From assembly GCA_028688175.1 (NCBI GenBank), contig JAQTYS010000005.1, forward strand, positions 1 through 28,094: a DNA stretch of 28,094 nt, written 5' to 3'. Below the pieces are notes generated by a model that worked only from the letters and a program-made list of their open reading frames with translations, had not been told where the DNA came from and ran no database searches. The position numbers and the translations under genes are program-made. Source of the stretch: Methanothrix sp. GTDB taxonomy: Archaea; Halobacteriota; Methanosarcinia; Methanotrichales; Methanotrichaceae. Below, piece by piece: positions 14,727-22,936 of this stretch; the stretch's first letter is position 1; each line of letters begins with the position of its first letter.

Positions 14727-15812
14727 TTGGTGATGAATACGGATTTGGCTCTAATTATTAGTGCAATTTCTGTAGCATGCAGCATAATATCGCTTGCTAT
14801 ATCAACCCTAATCGCATTGCGATCAAAGCAGGTATATCGGCCTGTTTTAGCATTTAACATGGGACTGTTACCCGCAAACACGAAAATGAGAAAAATCCTC
14901 AAAAATGCTGCCATCTCTTCAATAATTTATAGTGCCTCAATCCCTCAAAATAGCGAAGTGGCCTTTATATGCCCATATATAATAATGAATGATAGCAAAC
15001 TGCCCATTTCCAACATAAAATTGCAGCTACAGTATGCATCGAAATATGCTGTTAAAAATGATGATAAAATAATAGGTATAATAAATAAAGGCAAAGAAAT
15101 GGAGTTTCAGCTTCTTACTACGAGTTCAGAATTAAGGAATTTCCGCGAAGTTCGGATATTGGGTTCAAGGGCCCAAGTTTGCTATACAATTCCTGTATTG
15201 AGACCTGAAGAACCACATGTTATTTATGATGTTGTAAAATTCTTGAAAGATGACTCGTGCATAAATCCAGAAAATAGAGACGAAGACTATGGAATCAACA
15301 TAGAATTAGCAAAAAAATTACGCATGATTAAGAAATTATGCGGGTTTTGCGTTATAGATGTTGATATTTACTCTGAAAATTGTTCTCCTACTTCAAAGAG
15401 GCTTAAACTGCTATGGTTCGATACTAATTCTGCAAAAGAAGCAATAAAACTTGCTGATGATGCCAGGAAAGCATTTTGGGGAGGCAAATGGCCGACTCCA
15501 GGTCGTTATTATTCTAAGAGAAGTTGGCCTTTTAAGTTTGAAAGTATAGTTGAGGAACGTGGAGAGGCAATTAAGCCAAAGTTAGAAAAAATAGAGATAT
15601 TTAGAAATAGATTTTTTTATTTTGAGGATCCATTTGGATCCACAAGGGAAATCGTTTCTCTTTATATGCCTTATTGGAATTACCTTGAGTTACACATTGA
15701 TCCTGATTATATGTTACAAGGATTGCGTGCTACAGATTTTACTTTGGATAATTTTGGTCGGATCACTAGAGAAACACTAAACGAAAAACTACCAAAAATA
15801 TTCAAGAGATAA
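14727..15812 (+). CDS. Hypothetical membrane-anchored protein, AT-rich
   Basis: A 361-residue protein I do not recognise. One N-terminal hydrophobic segment (residues about 6-30, LALIISAISVACSIISLAISTLIAL) is followed by RSKQ, which suggests a single membrane anchor with a cytoplasmic body. The remainder is soluble, with aromatic-rich stretches (YWNYLELHIDPDY) and several cysteines but no catalytic motif I can name. Codon use is much AT-richer than the flanking genes, as in the hsdS recognition domains, which suggests acquired DNA. GGTGAT (14715-14720) is 6 bases from the TTG at 14727; the ATG at 14733 is an alternative start. It follows the restriction operon on the same strand, so a defence-island role is possible but unproven. 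Confidence 0.7.
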   Translation: MVMNTDLALIISAISVACSIISLAISTLIALRSKQVYRPVLAFNMGLLPANTKMRKILKNAAISSIIYSASIPQNSEVAFICPYIIMNDSKLPISNIKLQLQYASKYAVKNDDKIIGIINKGKEMEFQLLTTSSELRNFREVRILGSRAQVCYTIPVLRPEEPHVIYDVVKFLKDDSCINPENRDEDYGINIELAKKLRMIKKLCGFCVIDVDIYSENCSPTSKRLKLLWFDTNSAKEAIKLADDARKAFWGGKWPTPGRYYSKRSWPFKFESIVEERGEAIKPKLEKIEIFRNRFFYFEDPFGSTREIVSLYMPYWNYLELHIDPDYMLQGLRATDFTLDNFGRITRETLNEKLPKIFKR

Positions 15813-15828
15813 TGGCAAGCTAAGATAG

Positions 15829-15834
15829 TTGGAT
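15829..15834. repeat. Target-site duplication, left copy
   Basis: TTGGAT immediately outside the left inverted repeat. It is identical to the right copy at 16127-16132, so the pre-insertion site would have read ...AAGATAG-TTGGAT-CTCTTACC.... Confidence 0.7.
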
Positions 15835-16126
15835 CCCACATTCCGCACTTTGGGTTTCAGATTTGGCATTTTTGCAGCTATCGATATTTGTTATTTAATG
15901 AAAATATTTTAATTAAATATGATTTTATTACTAATAATTTTGACAATAAGTTGATTTTGGGTTGATTTTTATCTTGTGGATGAATGTGGCATATCTTCGC
16001 TCAATCGGAGTGCAAGGGAAAGCAGACAAATATTAATTGGAATAGATAGTGCTATCTATAATTATATTCCACGAATCGATAGCAAGAAAAATACTCGATT
16101 AAGGAAGCTAAAGTGCGGAATGTGGG
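15835..16126. mobile_element. 292-bp MITE-like element with 17-bp terminal inverted repeats
   Basis: CCCACATTCCGCACTTT at 15835-15851 is repeated as an exact reverse complement at 16110-16126. TTGGAT directly abuts both outer ends (15829-15834 and 16127-16132), as expected for a 6-bp target-site duplication. The 292-bp interior is AT-rich and lacks a transposase. A plus-strand frame (in frame with a GTG at 15976) reads ...RSARESRQILIGIDSAIYN...RKLKCGMWVG into the right end, and may be the last codons of a deleted transposase. Perfect ends plus perfect duplication indicate a recent insertion mobilised by a transposase elsewhere. The IS family is not identified. Confidence 0.75.
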
Positions 16127-16132
16127 TTGGAT
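16127..16132. repeat. Target-site duplication, right copy
   Basis: TTGGAT immediately outside the right inverted repeat; identical to 15829-15834. Confidence 0.7.
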
Positions 16133-16218
16133 CTCTTACCGCGGATAGTATCATTTGGAATTGGAAACGATCGGAGTGGATTTTTACAGAAAATTTTACT
16201 TAAACCAATTTATCTCTT

Positions 16219-16239
16219 GAAAAAAGATGTGAAAAAGGG
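16219..16239 (-). terminator. U-tract terminator of the thermosome gene
   Basis: Read on the minus strand just after the thermosome stop, this holds two U-runs of five or six (from 16236-16232 and 16225-16220) separated by CACATC. Runs of U without a strong hairpin are the usual archaeal intrinsic termination signal. Confidence 0.6.
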
Positions 16240-16249
16240 TGCAAGGACT

Positions 16250-17893
16250 CTACTCGAAGTCCTCTCCACCCATGCCGCCCATGCCTCCGGGCATTCCACC
16301 GGGCATGCCGCCCGGTCCGCCGGACTTGGAGGCGATGACATCATCGATCCTCAGGATCATGATGGCAGCCTCGGCTGCTGAGTTGATGGCCTGGGTCTTG
16401 ACCCGCAGAGGCTCGACTACACCCAAGTTGAGCATATCCACCGGCTTGCCGGTGTCCATGTCCAGGCCGGAAGTCTTTATGCCCTTCTCATGCTGGCTTC
16501 TCAGCGATACCAGGGAATCGATCTGATCGAGGCCTGCGTTCTCGGCCAGGGTCTTGGGTATGACCTCCATGGCATTGGCAAAGGCCTCAATGGCCAGCTG
16601 CTCACGCCCACCAACGGTCGAAGCATAAGCTCGAAGCCGGAGAGCCAGCTCTACCTCAGGTGCGCCGCCGCCGGCAACCAGCATCTTGTCCTGCACTGCC
16701 ACGCCCACAACGCGCAGAGCATCCTCCATGGCCCTGTCCAGCTCATCGACCACGTGCTCAGTTCCGCCTCGCAGAATGATGGATACGGACTTGGGATTCT
16801 CACAGTCTTGAACGAAGGTCATCTTCTCATCGGAAACCTTTCTCTCCTCGACCAGGCCGGCTTTGCCCAGGTCATCCTTGGAGATCTCATGAATGCTGGT
16901 GACGACTCTTCCGCCAGTTGCGCGGGCCAGCTTATCCATGTCGCTCTTCTTGATGCGGCGCACTGTGTAAATGCCTGCCTTGGCCAGGAAGTGCTGGGCC
17001 AGGTCATCGATGCCCTTCTGAACGAAGAGAACATTGGCGCCTGTGGCTGCGATCCTGTCAACCATACCCTTGAGCATGGTCTCCTCTTGATCAAGGAAAG
17101 CCTGCAGCTGATCCGGGGAGGTGATCTGAATCTTGGCATCAACTTCTGTCTTCTCGATCTCCACGGCAGCATTCAGGAGAGCAATCCTGGCAGAGGTGAC
17201 TGATTTGGGCATGTTGGGGTGAAGCCGATCTTTATCAATGACCACACCGCTCACCATCATGGAATCGGTGATTCCGCCACCGACCTTCTTCTCCACGGTG
17301 ATGTTGTCGGTATCGACAGTTCCGTCGGCGTCCACTACCGACTGGACTGCTTTAACCGCCATTTCTGCCAGCTCATCGCGAGCCGATTGGGAGCCCTTGC
17401 CGGTCATGGCAGTAACTGCGATCTTTCTGAGAAGATCTTCATTTTTAGCCGAGACCTCTACGGCAAGCCCCTTGAGAATCTCCATTGACTTGTCTGCCGC
17501 AGCTCTGTAGCCTGCTGCAATTACAGTAGGATGAATCTCCTGCTCCAGCAGCTCCTCGGCTTGCTTGAGCAATTCTCCAGCCAGCACAACGGCAGTGGTC
17601 GTGCCATCCCCGACTTCCTGGTCCTGGGTCTTGGCAATCTCCACCATCATCTTGGCCGCGGGGTGCTCGATATCCATCTCTTTTAAAATGGTAACGCCGT
17701 CATTGGTGATCACAACATCGCCCATGGTATCTACCAGCATCTTGTCCATGCCCTTGGGGCCGAGTGTGGTCCTCACAGCGCCGGCTACAGCCTTGGCTGC
17801 CATGATGTTCGATCTCTGTGCATCTCTTCCAGCAGTCCTCTGGCTGCCTTCTCTGAGAATGTATATTGGTGTGCCACTGAATTGTCCTGCCAT
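16250..17893 (-). CDS. thsA: Thermosome subunit (group II chaperonin)
   Basis: A 547-residue archaeal group II chaperonin, forming a double-ring ATP-driven folding cage in the cytoplasm. The equatorial ATP site is intact (TTLGPKGMDKML, TNDGVTIL, GDGTTTAVVLAGELL), as is the C-terminal nucleotide block (VAGGGAPEVELALRL). The tail is GGM-rich (four GGM units, then GEDFE), as in thermosome alpha-type subunits. Length is normal. It starts at ATG 17893 with GAGGTT about 8 bases upstream, and a consensus TATA box lies at 17945-17952. It is divergent from the DJ-1-like gene. An inverted repeat at 17959-17985, directly behind the TATA box, may be a stress operator. Confidence 0.97.
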   Translation of the reverse strand: MAGQFSGTPIYILREGSQRTAGRDAQRSNIMAAKAVAGAVRTTLGPKGMDKMLVDTMGDVVITNDGVTILKEMDIEHPAAKMMVEIAKTQDQEVGDGTTTAVVLAGELLKQAEELLEQEIHPTVIAAGYRAAADKSMEILKGLAVEVSAKNEDLLRKIAVTAMTGKGSQSARDELAEMAVKAVQSVVDADGTVDTDNITVEKKVGGGITDSMMVSGVVIDKDRLHPNMPKSVTSARIALLNAAVEIEKTEVDAKIQITSPDQLQAFLDQEETMLKGMVDRIAATGANVLFVQKGIDDLAQHFLAKAGIYTVRRIKKSDMDKLARATGGRVVTSIHEISKDDLGKAGLVEERKVSDEKMTFVQDCENPKSVSIILRGGTEHVVDELDRAMEDALRVVGVAVQDKMLVAGGGAPEVELALRLRAYASTVGGREQLAIEAFANAMEVIPKTLAENAGLDQIDSLVSLRSQHEKGIKTSGLDMDTGKPVDMLNLGVVEPLRVKTQAINSAAEAAIMILRIDDVIASKSGGPGGMPGGMPGGMGGMGGEDFE

Positions 17894-17944
17894 TAATTAA
17901 CCTCAACAAATACTAATTTAACAGCTAGATGTTGTTTGAGCTTC

Positions 17945-17952
17945 TATATAAA
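17945..17952 (-). promoter_or_regulatory. TATA box of the thermosome promoter
   Basis: TTTATATA on the minus strand is a near-perfect archaeal TATA box, about 55 bases upstream of the thermosome ATG. The predicted start of transcription is near 17922, giving a leader of about 30 bases that contains GAGG (complement of 17901-17904). Confidence 0.7.
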
Positions 17953-17958
17953 GATAGC

Positions 17959-17985
17959 GTCGAATTACAGGCAACTCGATTCGAC
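17959..17985. promoter_or_regulatory. Inverted-repeat operator candidate between thsA and the DJ-1-like gene
   Basis: GTCGAAT (17959-17965) and ATTCGAC (17979-17985) are perfect 7-bp inverted arms with a 13-bp spacer, so their centres are 20 bp apart (about two helical turns). The repeat covers the BRE-side flank of the thermosome TATA box and ends 24 bp before the TATA box of the divergent gene. One dimeric regulator could therefore control both. No known heat-shock regulator site is claimed. Confidence 0.45.
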
Positions 17986-18009
17986 AGCAGCATATCTGAA
18001 GAAAGTTAC

Positions 18010-18016
18010 TTATAAA
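18010..18016 (+). promoter_or_regulatory. TATA box of the DJ-1-like gene
   Basis: TTATAAA centred about 25 bp before the ATG at 18038. At the usual archaeal spacing, transcription would start at or next to that ATG, implying a leaderless mRNA. This supports 18038 over the upstream in-frame ATG at 18017. Confidence 0.6.
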
Positions 18017-18037
18017 ATGATTTTCAGTTTGTGCCTT

Positions 18038-18676
18038 ATGAATTTCGGCTTCCTGATCTTTCCGGGGCTGGAAGAGCTGGATCTGATCGGCCCCTGGGAG
18101 ATGATATCTTCTTGGAGCAAGTATGCTGCAGGGCCTGAGAACTGCCTCATGGTTGCACAGAGCCTTGATCCTGTAGTCTGCGATAAAGGCATGTCTATAA
18201 ATCCCCATTTCTCCTTCTCGAACTGTCCTACTCTGGATTTTCTGCTGGTTCCGGGAGGGCAGGGCACGCGCCGGGAGGTTGACAATCCCGTCCTAGTCGA
18301 TTTCGTAGCTGAGCAGGCAGAACATTGCCATGCAGTGCTCTCGGTCTGCACCGGCACATTCATCCTTCACCGGGCCGGGTTGCTCACTAACCGCAAAGCC
18401 ACCACCCATTGGGCCTCCCTCGATCGGCTGAAGGCGTTGGATGACGTGGCTGTGGTGGAGGATCGGGTGGTGCAGGACGGAAAAGTCTGGACCTCATCCG
18501 GCGTTTCCGCCGGAATTGACCTGGCCCTGGCCTTCATCGAGCACATGGCCGGGGAAAAAACCGCAGGCAGAATTCAGTTGGGGACGGAGTACTATCCCTC
18601 CGGCAAATCCTACGGTATGATGCACGAGCTTGCCCAGGCCCCGGTGTATGTGAAACAATGGTATCAGAAAAAATAG
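18038..18676 (+). CDS. DJ-1/PfpI family protein, isonitrile hydratase-like
   Basis: A 212-residue class I glutamine-amidotransferase-like protein of the DJ-1/PfpI superfamily, closest in pattern to isonitrile (isocyanide) hydratases. The nucleophile elbow SVCTGTFILHRAGLL has Cys104 followed by Thr105, then the subgroup stretch KATTHW. The N-terminal FPGLEELDLIGPWE supplies Asp15. These three correspond to the Cys, Thr and Asp reported as catalytic in bacterial isocyanide hydratase. The natural substrate in a methanogen is unknown. The frame is open from 17936, but residues before MNFGFLIFPG are not family-like and the TATA box lies inside that extension, so I place the start at 18038. It converges on the DUF2284 gene with a 3-bp gap. 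Confidence 0.85.
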   Translation: MNFGFLIFPGLEELDLIGPWEMISSWSKYAAGPENCLMVAQSLDPVVCDKGMSINPHFSFSNCPTLDFLLVPGGQGTRREVDNPVLVDFVAEQAEHCHAVLSVCTGTFILHRAGLLTNRKATTHWASLDRLKALDDVAVVEDRVVQDGKVWTSSGVSAGIDLALAFIEHMAGEKTAGRIQLGTEYYPSGKSYGMMHELAQAPVYVKQWYQKK

Positions 18677-18679
18677 CTG

Positions 18680-19327
18680 CTAATCGATCAGCAGCATGGC
18701 CATCGGCGTAGGATTCCCTGAGACCGGGAATTGGAGCGCCATGCCCGCATTCTCGGCAGTCTTCTTCATGTTGACACCCATCGCATGCTCTGGAATCCTG
18801 GCCATGGATGGGTGAGCGCAAATCCCGCTCTTGACGTTGCATGTCTCGCACAGCCGACATGATCCGTTAACAAGCGCCAGCGCCAGGGTATAGCCGGCAT
18901 TGAATGCCGTCTTTTCCAGCTCCAGCATGGCCAGCAGTATTCTCTTGCTCTCCCCGAAATAGTCCTTCCAGAACGCATCAGCCTGCTCCTTTTTGTCCGT
19001 GGGAGCATCCGGGTCCAGCCAATACCGATAAATGGAGCAGATGACATCCTGTTCCGCCCTGGCTGGAGAGCTGAACTTCACCAGCATGACATAGCTGTAC
19101 TCGGACAGTATCTTTCGAAACTCATCCACAGAAGGAACATGAGGAGGACAGGTCAGCTTCTTGCCGTAGCCTACACAACCGGTCCTGCATTTTAATGAAA
19201 CCCGGTTCTCTACAATCACATCGGTGGCCGGGATAACCCTGGCATCGATCGCACCCAGTTCCTGGGCCGCTTTTTCCAGAAAAGCAAATCGGCTCATATC
19301 AGTCTTGATTGAATTCATCTCTATCAA
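18680..19327 (-). CDS. DUF2284 predicted metal-binding protein
   Basis: A 215-residue member of the DUF2284 family of predicted metal-binding proteins, common in methanogens and other anaerobes; function not established. Cysteine clusters typical of the family are visible: CRTGCVGYGKKLTCPP in the N-terminal third, and CRLCETCNVKSGICAHP in the C-terminal half. Together they could hold Fe-S clusters or zinc. It begins 10 bases after the moeA stop on the same strand, so the two are probably co-transcribed. The longest start is TTG at 19327; an ATG at 19318 would lose three residues. Neither start has a strong ribosome binding site. Confidence 0.85.
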   Translation of the reverse strand: MIEMNSIKTDMSRFAFLEKAAQELGAIDARVIPATDVIVENRVSLKCRTGCVGYGKKLTCPPHVPSVDEFRKILSEYSYVMLVKFSSPARAEQDVICSIYRYWLDPDAPTDKKEQADAFWKDYFGESKRILLAMLELEKTAFNAGYTLALALVNGSCRLCETCNVKSGICAHPSMARIPEHAMGVNMKKTAENAGMALQFPVSGNPTPMAMLLID

Positions 19328-19337
19328 CTCGGCATCT

Positions 19338-20489
19338 TCATTCGAACAACTCGACCACTACCGTCTCCCCCGCTTCCAGCCCCTCTCTCTCCTCGGGAAC
19401 CACCACAAAGCCATCCGCCCTGGCCACTGAGCTGAGGATGCCCGCCCCCGAGATCATGATAGGCTCGGCCTCGCCATCCTTGAGGATCACTCTGACCATG
19501 CTCAAATAATTCGGTCGCGAAGGAATCTTTCTCGCCAGACGCGCTGAGACTTTCGGCTGCCGGTCGGATCGGTGGCCTATCTTTTGCAGAGCCGGTCGCA
19601 CGAAAAGATACAGATCAGATAGCGCAGCCACAGGATATCCTGGGAGGCAGACAACAGGCTTGCCAGCCACAACTCCAAAAGCGGTAGGCTTTCCCGGCTG
19701 CAGACGCACGCCATGCACAAAAAGCTCACCCATCTCTTCCAGCACCTTTGGAGCATAGTCCTTTTCGCCTACGGAGGTCCCTCCGATTATTATGATCATG
19801 TCTGCATCAGCATTAGATGAGATGGCCTCGCGAATGAGTCCCTCGTCATCCGAGACGATCTCGGTTTTCTTGGCCCGCGCGCCCCATTTTTCGGCATAGA
19901 GCCGGGCTATGAGCCCGTTAATTTCGTATGCTTCGCCGACTCCTAAAGGACGCAGTCCAATAGGTACCAGTTCTCCTCCTGTAGGAATGATGACAACCCT
20001 GGGCCTTTCATAAATCGACACCTCGTCGATTCCCAGCGCAGAGAGCATCGCCACATCAGGGGGCCGAAGGGTGTGGCCCTCGGAAAAGACCCTTTCGCCA
20101 ACGCTTATGTCCTCGCCGATGCGAGAGACATTCTTGTAAGCATGAAGCTGCACTGTGATCTCTAAAGTTGTCCCGCGCATCCTGCAATCCTCGCTCATCA
20201 CCACGGCGTCATAGCATCCCGGAACAAGCATGCCGGTACGTAGGGCAAGGAAATTATCCAGAATAACGGGAGCGTTTGGCTTTGCGCCTCTTGTGTCCTC
20301 GGACCGCACGGCAAATCCGTCCATGGCCGCCCGGTCAAAACCCGGCAGGCTCACGGGAGAGAAAATATCCTGTGACAAAACCCGGCCTGATGCCTGCATA
20401 CTTGGCAGGCGTTCAGTCCTCTGTAAGGGTAAGCAGCGATCAAGAAGCATATCTTTTGCCGCTGCTGCTCCGCGAAAACGTCTAAACAT
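19338..20489 (-). CDS. moeA: Molybdopterin molybdenumtransferase MoeA
   Basis: A 383-residue MoeA, which inserts molybdate (or tungstate) into adenylylated molybdopterin in the last step of Mo/W cofactor synthesis. Family landmarks are LPGFDRAAMDGFAVRSEDT, the MoCF-domain motifs IPTGGELV and IIGGTSVGEKDY, and the C-terminal QPGKPTAFGV...CLPGYPVAAL. Length is typical of single MoeA proteins, and domain IV is present at the C-terminus. In a methanogen the main customer is formylmethanofuran dehydrogenase. It is divergent from ppsA over a 152-bp spacer with a TATA box at 20529-20538, and is followed closely by the DUF2284 gene. Confidence 0.94.
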   Translation of the reverse strand: MFRRFRGAAAAKDMLLDRCLPLQRTERLPSMQASGRVLSQDIFSPVSLPGFDRAAMDGFAVRSEDTRGAKPNAPVILDNFLALRTGMLVPGCYDAVVMSEDCRMRGTTLEITVQLHAYKNVSRIGEDISVGERVFSEGHTLRPPDVAMLSALGIDEVSIYERPRVVIIPTGGELVPIGLRPLGVGEAYEINGLIARLYAEKWGARAKKTEIVSDDEGLIREAISSNADADMIIIIGGTSVGEKDYAPKVLEEMGELFVHGVRLQPGKPTAFGVVAGKPVVCLPGYPVAALSDLYLFVRPALQKIGHRSDRQPKVSARLARKIPSRPNYLSMVRVILKDGEAEPIMISGAGILSSVARADGFVVVPEEREGLEAGETVVVELFE

Positions 20490-20528
20490 GCAAAAGTCTT
20501 GTCAGCCTTTTCCAGGATATATGCTTTT

Positions 20529-20538
20529 GTATATATTC
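20529..20538 (-). promoter_or_regulatory. TATA box for moeA in the moeA/ppsA divergent spacer
   Basis: GAATATATAC on the minus strand, about 44 bases upstream of the moeA ATG, gives an expected leader near 20 bases. For ppsA on the plus strand, CATATAAT (20559-20566) or GGTATAAT (20597-20604) are the candidate TATA boxes; I cannot choose between them. Confidence 0.45.
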
Positions 20539-20641
20539 TACATATCGTGTGAAAGCTTCATATAATGTAAAGAGGGAGAGGTGGGCAGATACTGACGGTA
20601 TAATGAAGAATGAAGAATCATAACGGTGGATGGATGATTTA

Positions 20642-22921
20642 ATGCAAGCTGTTGTATGGCTGGAAGAAGTGGGAAAGAATGATCTTTCCGTAGTGGGCGG
20701 CAAGGGTGCAAGCCTGGGTGAGATGATAAATATCGGCGTTCCCGTACCTGGCGGATTCGCAGTCACAGCTCAGGCCTTCCGGGATTTCCTTAACCGAGCC
20801 GGCATCGCCAAGAAGCTATTTGAGGCCCTTAATGTCGATGTTAATCAGGAATCTGAGTTGCACCAGGCCGAGAAGACGGCCAAGAAGCTCATCATGGAGG
20901 CCAAGGTGCCCGAAGACATCGAGATGGCCATTAAATCCCGCTATGAGGAACTATGCAAGCGTGAGGGAGAGCAGGTCTTTGTGGCTGTGCGGTCCAGCGC
21001 CACAGCCGAGGATCTTCCTGATGCCAGCTTTGCAGGCCAGCAGGAGACCTTCCTCAACATGCGCGGAGCTGAGGATGTCTTCAATGCAGTTCGCAAGTGC
21101 TGGGCATCACTCTATGGAGCACGCGCTATCTTCTACCGGGTTGAGCAGGGCTTTGAGCACGATAAGGTAAACCTCTCTGCTATTGTGCAAAAGATGGTGG
21201 ATTCAGAAAAGTCGGGAGTCATGTTCAGCTCGCAGCCTTCCACAGGCGAGCCGCAGGTGGTTTTGGAAGGCGCCTGGGGATTGGGCGAATCCGTGGTTAG
21301 CGGAAGCGTCTCTCCTGATAACTTCGTGGTAGACAGAAAGACCAAGAATATAGTGAGCAAATACATCGCTACTAAAGAGATAATGATTATCAGGGACCCC
21401 AAGACCCAGAAGACAGTCACCATCCCGGTCCCTAGCGAGAAGAAAGACGCCATCGTTCTGACAGATAACGAGGCAATACAGCTCGCCAAATATGCCGAGA
21501 TACTGGAGAAGCACTACGGCATTCCTCAGGATATTGAATGGGGCGTGGAGAAAGGCAAGATCTATATCCTCCAGTCGCGCCCGATCACAACTATCAACAA
21601 TGGTAAAAAGGCAGAACCTACGCCGGCAGCCAGCGGCAAGGTGATCCTTACCGGCCTGGGTGCTGCACCGGGAGTGGCCACTGGAGTTGTGCGACTCATT
21701 GCCAGCGGCAGAGAGCTGGACAAGGTCAAGCAGGGAGATATCATGGTCACCAAGATGACCATGCCGGACATGGTTCCGGGAATGAAGCGCGCCGGTGCCA
21801 TAGTCACCGATGAGGGCGGCATGGCCTGCCACGCAGCTATTGTAAGCCGCGAACTTGGCTGCCCGGCTGTAGTGGGAACCAAGAAAGCTACAGCAACCCT
21901 GAAGGAAGGCATGGAGGTCACAGTGGACGGCGGCAAAGGCACGGTCTACGAAGGACGTGTTGCCCTGGCAGCGCCTGCCAAGCCGGCATCTGCAGCCAGC
22001 GGCGGGGGCGTGGTGTTCACCAAGCCGATCACAGCTACCGAGATCAAGGTCAATGTCAGTGAACCGGACCGAGCCGCAGCCGCGGCCGAGACGATGGCTG
22101 ATGGCGTGGGACTGCTTCGCATAGAGCACATGATTCTGGGTCTGGGCAAGACACCTAACTGGTACATCAAGAACGGCAAGTCAGAGGAATACATCGACGA
22201 GCTGGTCAAGAACATCAAAATAGTGGCCGATGCCTTCTTCCCACGACCGGTTTGGGTGCGCACCCTGGATGCTCCCACTGATGAATTCCGGGCCATGGAG
22301 GGTGGTGAGGGTGAGCCTCTCGAGCACAATCCCATGCTCGGCTGGCGCGGCATCCGGCGCGACCTGACGGAGACCGATCACTTCCGCCTGGAGATAAGAG
22401 CTTTCAAGAAACTGCATGAGATGGGGCTTACCAATGTGGGCATCATGCTGCCCATGGTACAGCACGTTCGCGAGTTTCAGAAGGCCAAGGCCATCATGTT
22501 TGATGAGAACCTGGACCTGGAGAAGATCGATGTGGGCATCATGGTGGAGACACCAGGCGCTGCGCTCACCATTGAAGATTTCATCGAGGATGGAATCGAT
22601 TTCATCTCCTTTGGCACCAATGATCTGACCCAGTACACCCTGGCGGTTGATCGCAATAACGAGAACGTGGCCGGGCTGTATTCGGAGCTTCATCCTGCCA
22701 TACTCAAGCTCATCGAGTACGTAGTGGAACGCTGCAATGAGGCAGGAGTCAAGACCTCTATCTGCGGCCAGGCCGGATCATACCCGGAGATGGCCAAGAG
22801 GCTTGTAGAGATCGGCATAACCAGCATATCAGCTAACATCGATGCTGTGGCTACGGTTAGAGAGACGGTGGCTAGAAGCGAGAAGATCCTACTGCTCAAT
22901 GCCGCGAGAAACACGAAATAA
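20642..22921 (+). CDS. ppsA: Phosphoenolpyruvate synthase
   Basis: A 759-residue PEP synthase that converts pyruvate, ATP and water to PEP, AMP and phosphate, the entry step of gluconeogenesis. The N-terminal ATP-grasp domain has VGGKGASLGEM (Lys21) and VRSSATAEDLPDASFAGQQET. The mobile phosphohistidine domain has GGMACHAAIVSRE with His397. An Ala/Pro-rich linker precedes the C-terminal PEP/pyruvate barrel with SFGTNDLTQYTLAVDR and the catalytic-loop Cys708 in SICGQAGS. All catalytic parts are present. The frame opens with an ATG at 20630, but the ATG at 20642 matches the family start (xxxVVWLEEVGKxD), with GGTGGAT upstream. mfnA follows after 15 bases, suggesting one transcript. Confidence 0.96.
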   Translation: MQAVVWLEEVGKNDLSVVGGKGASLGEMINIGVPVPGGFAVTAQAFRDFLNRAGIAKKLFEALNVDVNQESELHQAEKTAKKLIMEAKVPEDIEMAIKSRYEELCKREGEQVFVAVRSSATAEDLPDASFAGQQETFLNMRGAEDVFNAVRKCWASLYGARAIFYRVEQGFEHDKVNLSAIVQKMVDSEKSGVMFSSQPSTGEPQVVLEGAWGLGESVVSGSVSPDNFVVDRKTKNIVSKYIATKEIMIIRDPKTQKTVTIPVPSEKKDAIVLTDNEAIQLAKYAEILEKHYGIPQDIEWGVEKGKIYILQSRPITTINNGKKAEPTPAASGKVILTGLGAAPGVATGVVRLIASGRELDKVKQGDIMVTKMTMPDMVPGMKRAGAIVTDEGGMACHAAIVSRELGCPAVVGTKKATATLKEGMEVTVDGGKGTVYEGRVALAAPAKPASAASGGGVVFTKPITATEIKVNVSEPDRAAAAAETMADGVGLLRIEHMILGLGKTPNWYIKNGKSEEYIDELVKNIKIVADAFFPRPVWVRTLDAPTDEFRAMEGGEGEPLEHNPMLGWRGIRRDLTETDHFRLEIRAFKKLHEMGLTNVGIMLPMVQHVREFQKAKAIMFDENLDLEKIDVGIMVETPGAALTIEDFIEDGIDFISFGTNDLTQYTLAVDRNNENVAGLYSELHPAILKLIEYVVERCNEAGVKTSICGQAGSYPEMAKRLVEIGITSISANIDAVATVRETVARSEKILLLNAARNTK

Positions 22922-22936
22922 AGAATGGGATAAAAA

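Noticed and set aside
15976..16203. 75-codon ORF as an independent gene
   Set aside because: It starts inside the MITE and runs through its right inverted repeat and the target duplication into host DNA. At most its first part is a transposase scrap.
16490..17203. 237-codon plus-strand open frame across the thermosome gene
   Set aside because: Antisense of the chaperonin; the reading is low-complexity Gly/Leu/His and has no start signals.
21203..22129. 308-codon minus-strand open frame inside ppsA
   Set aside because: Antisense of the phosphohistidine and linker region of PEP synthase; His/Cys-rich nonsense without a ribosome binding site.
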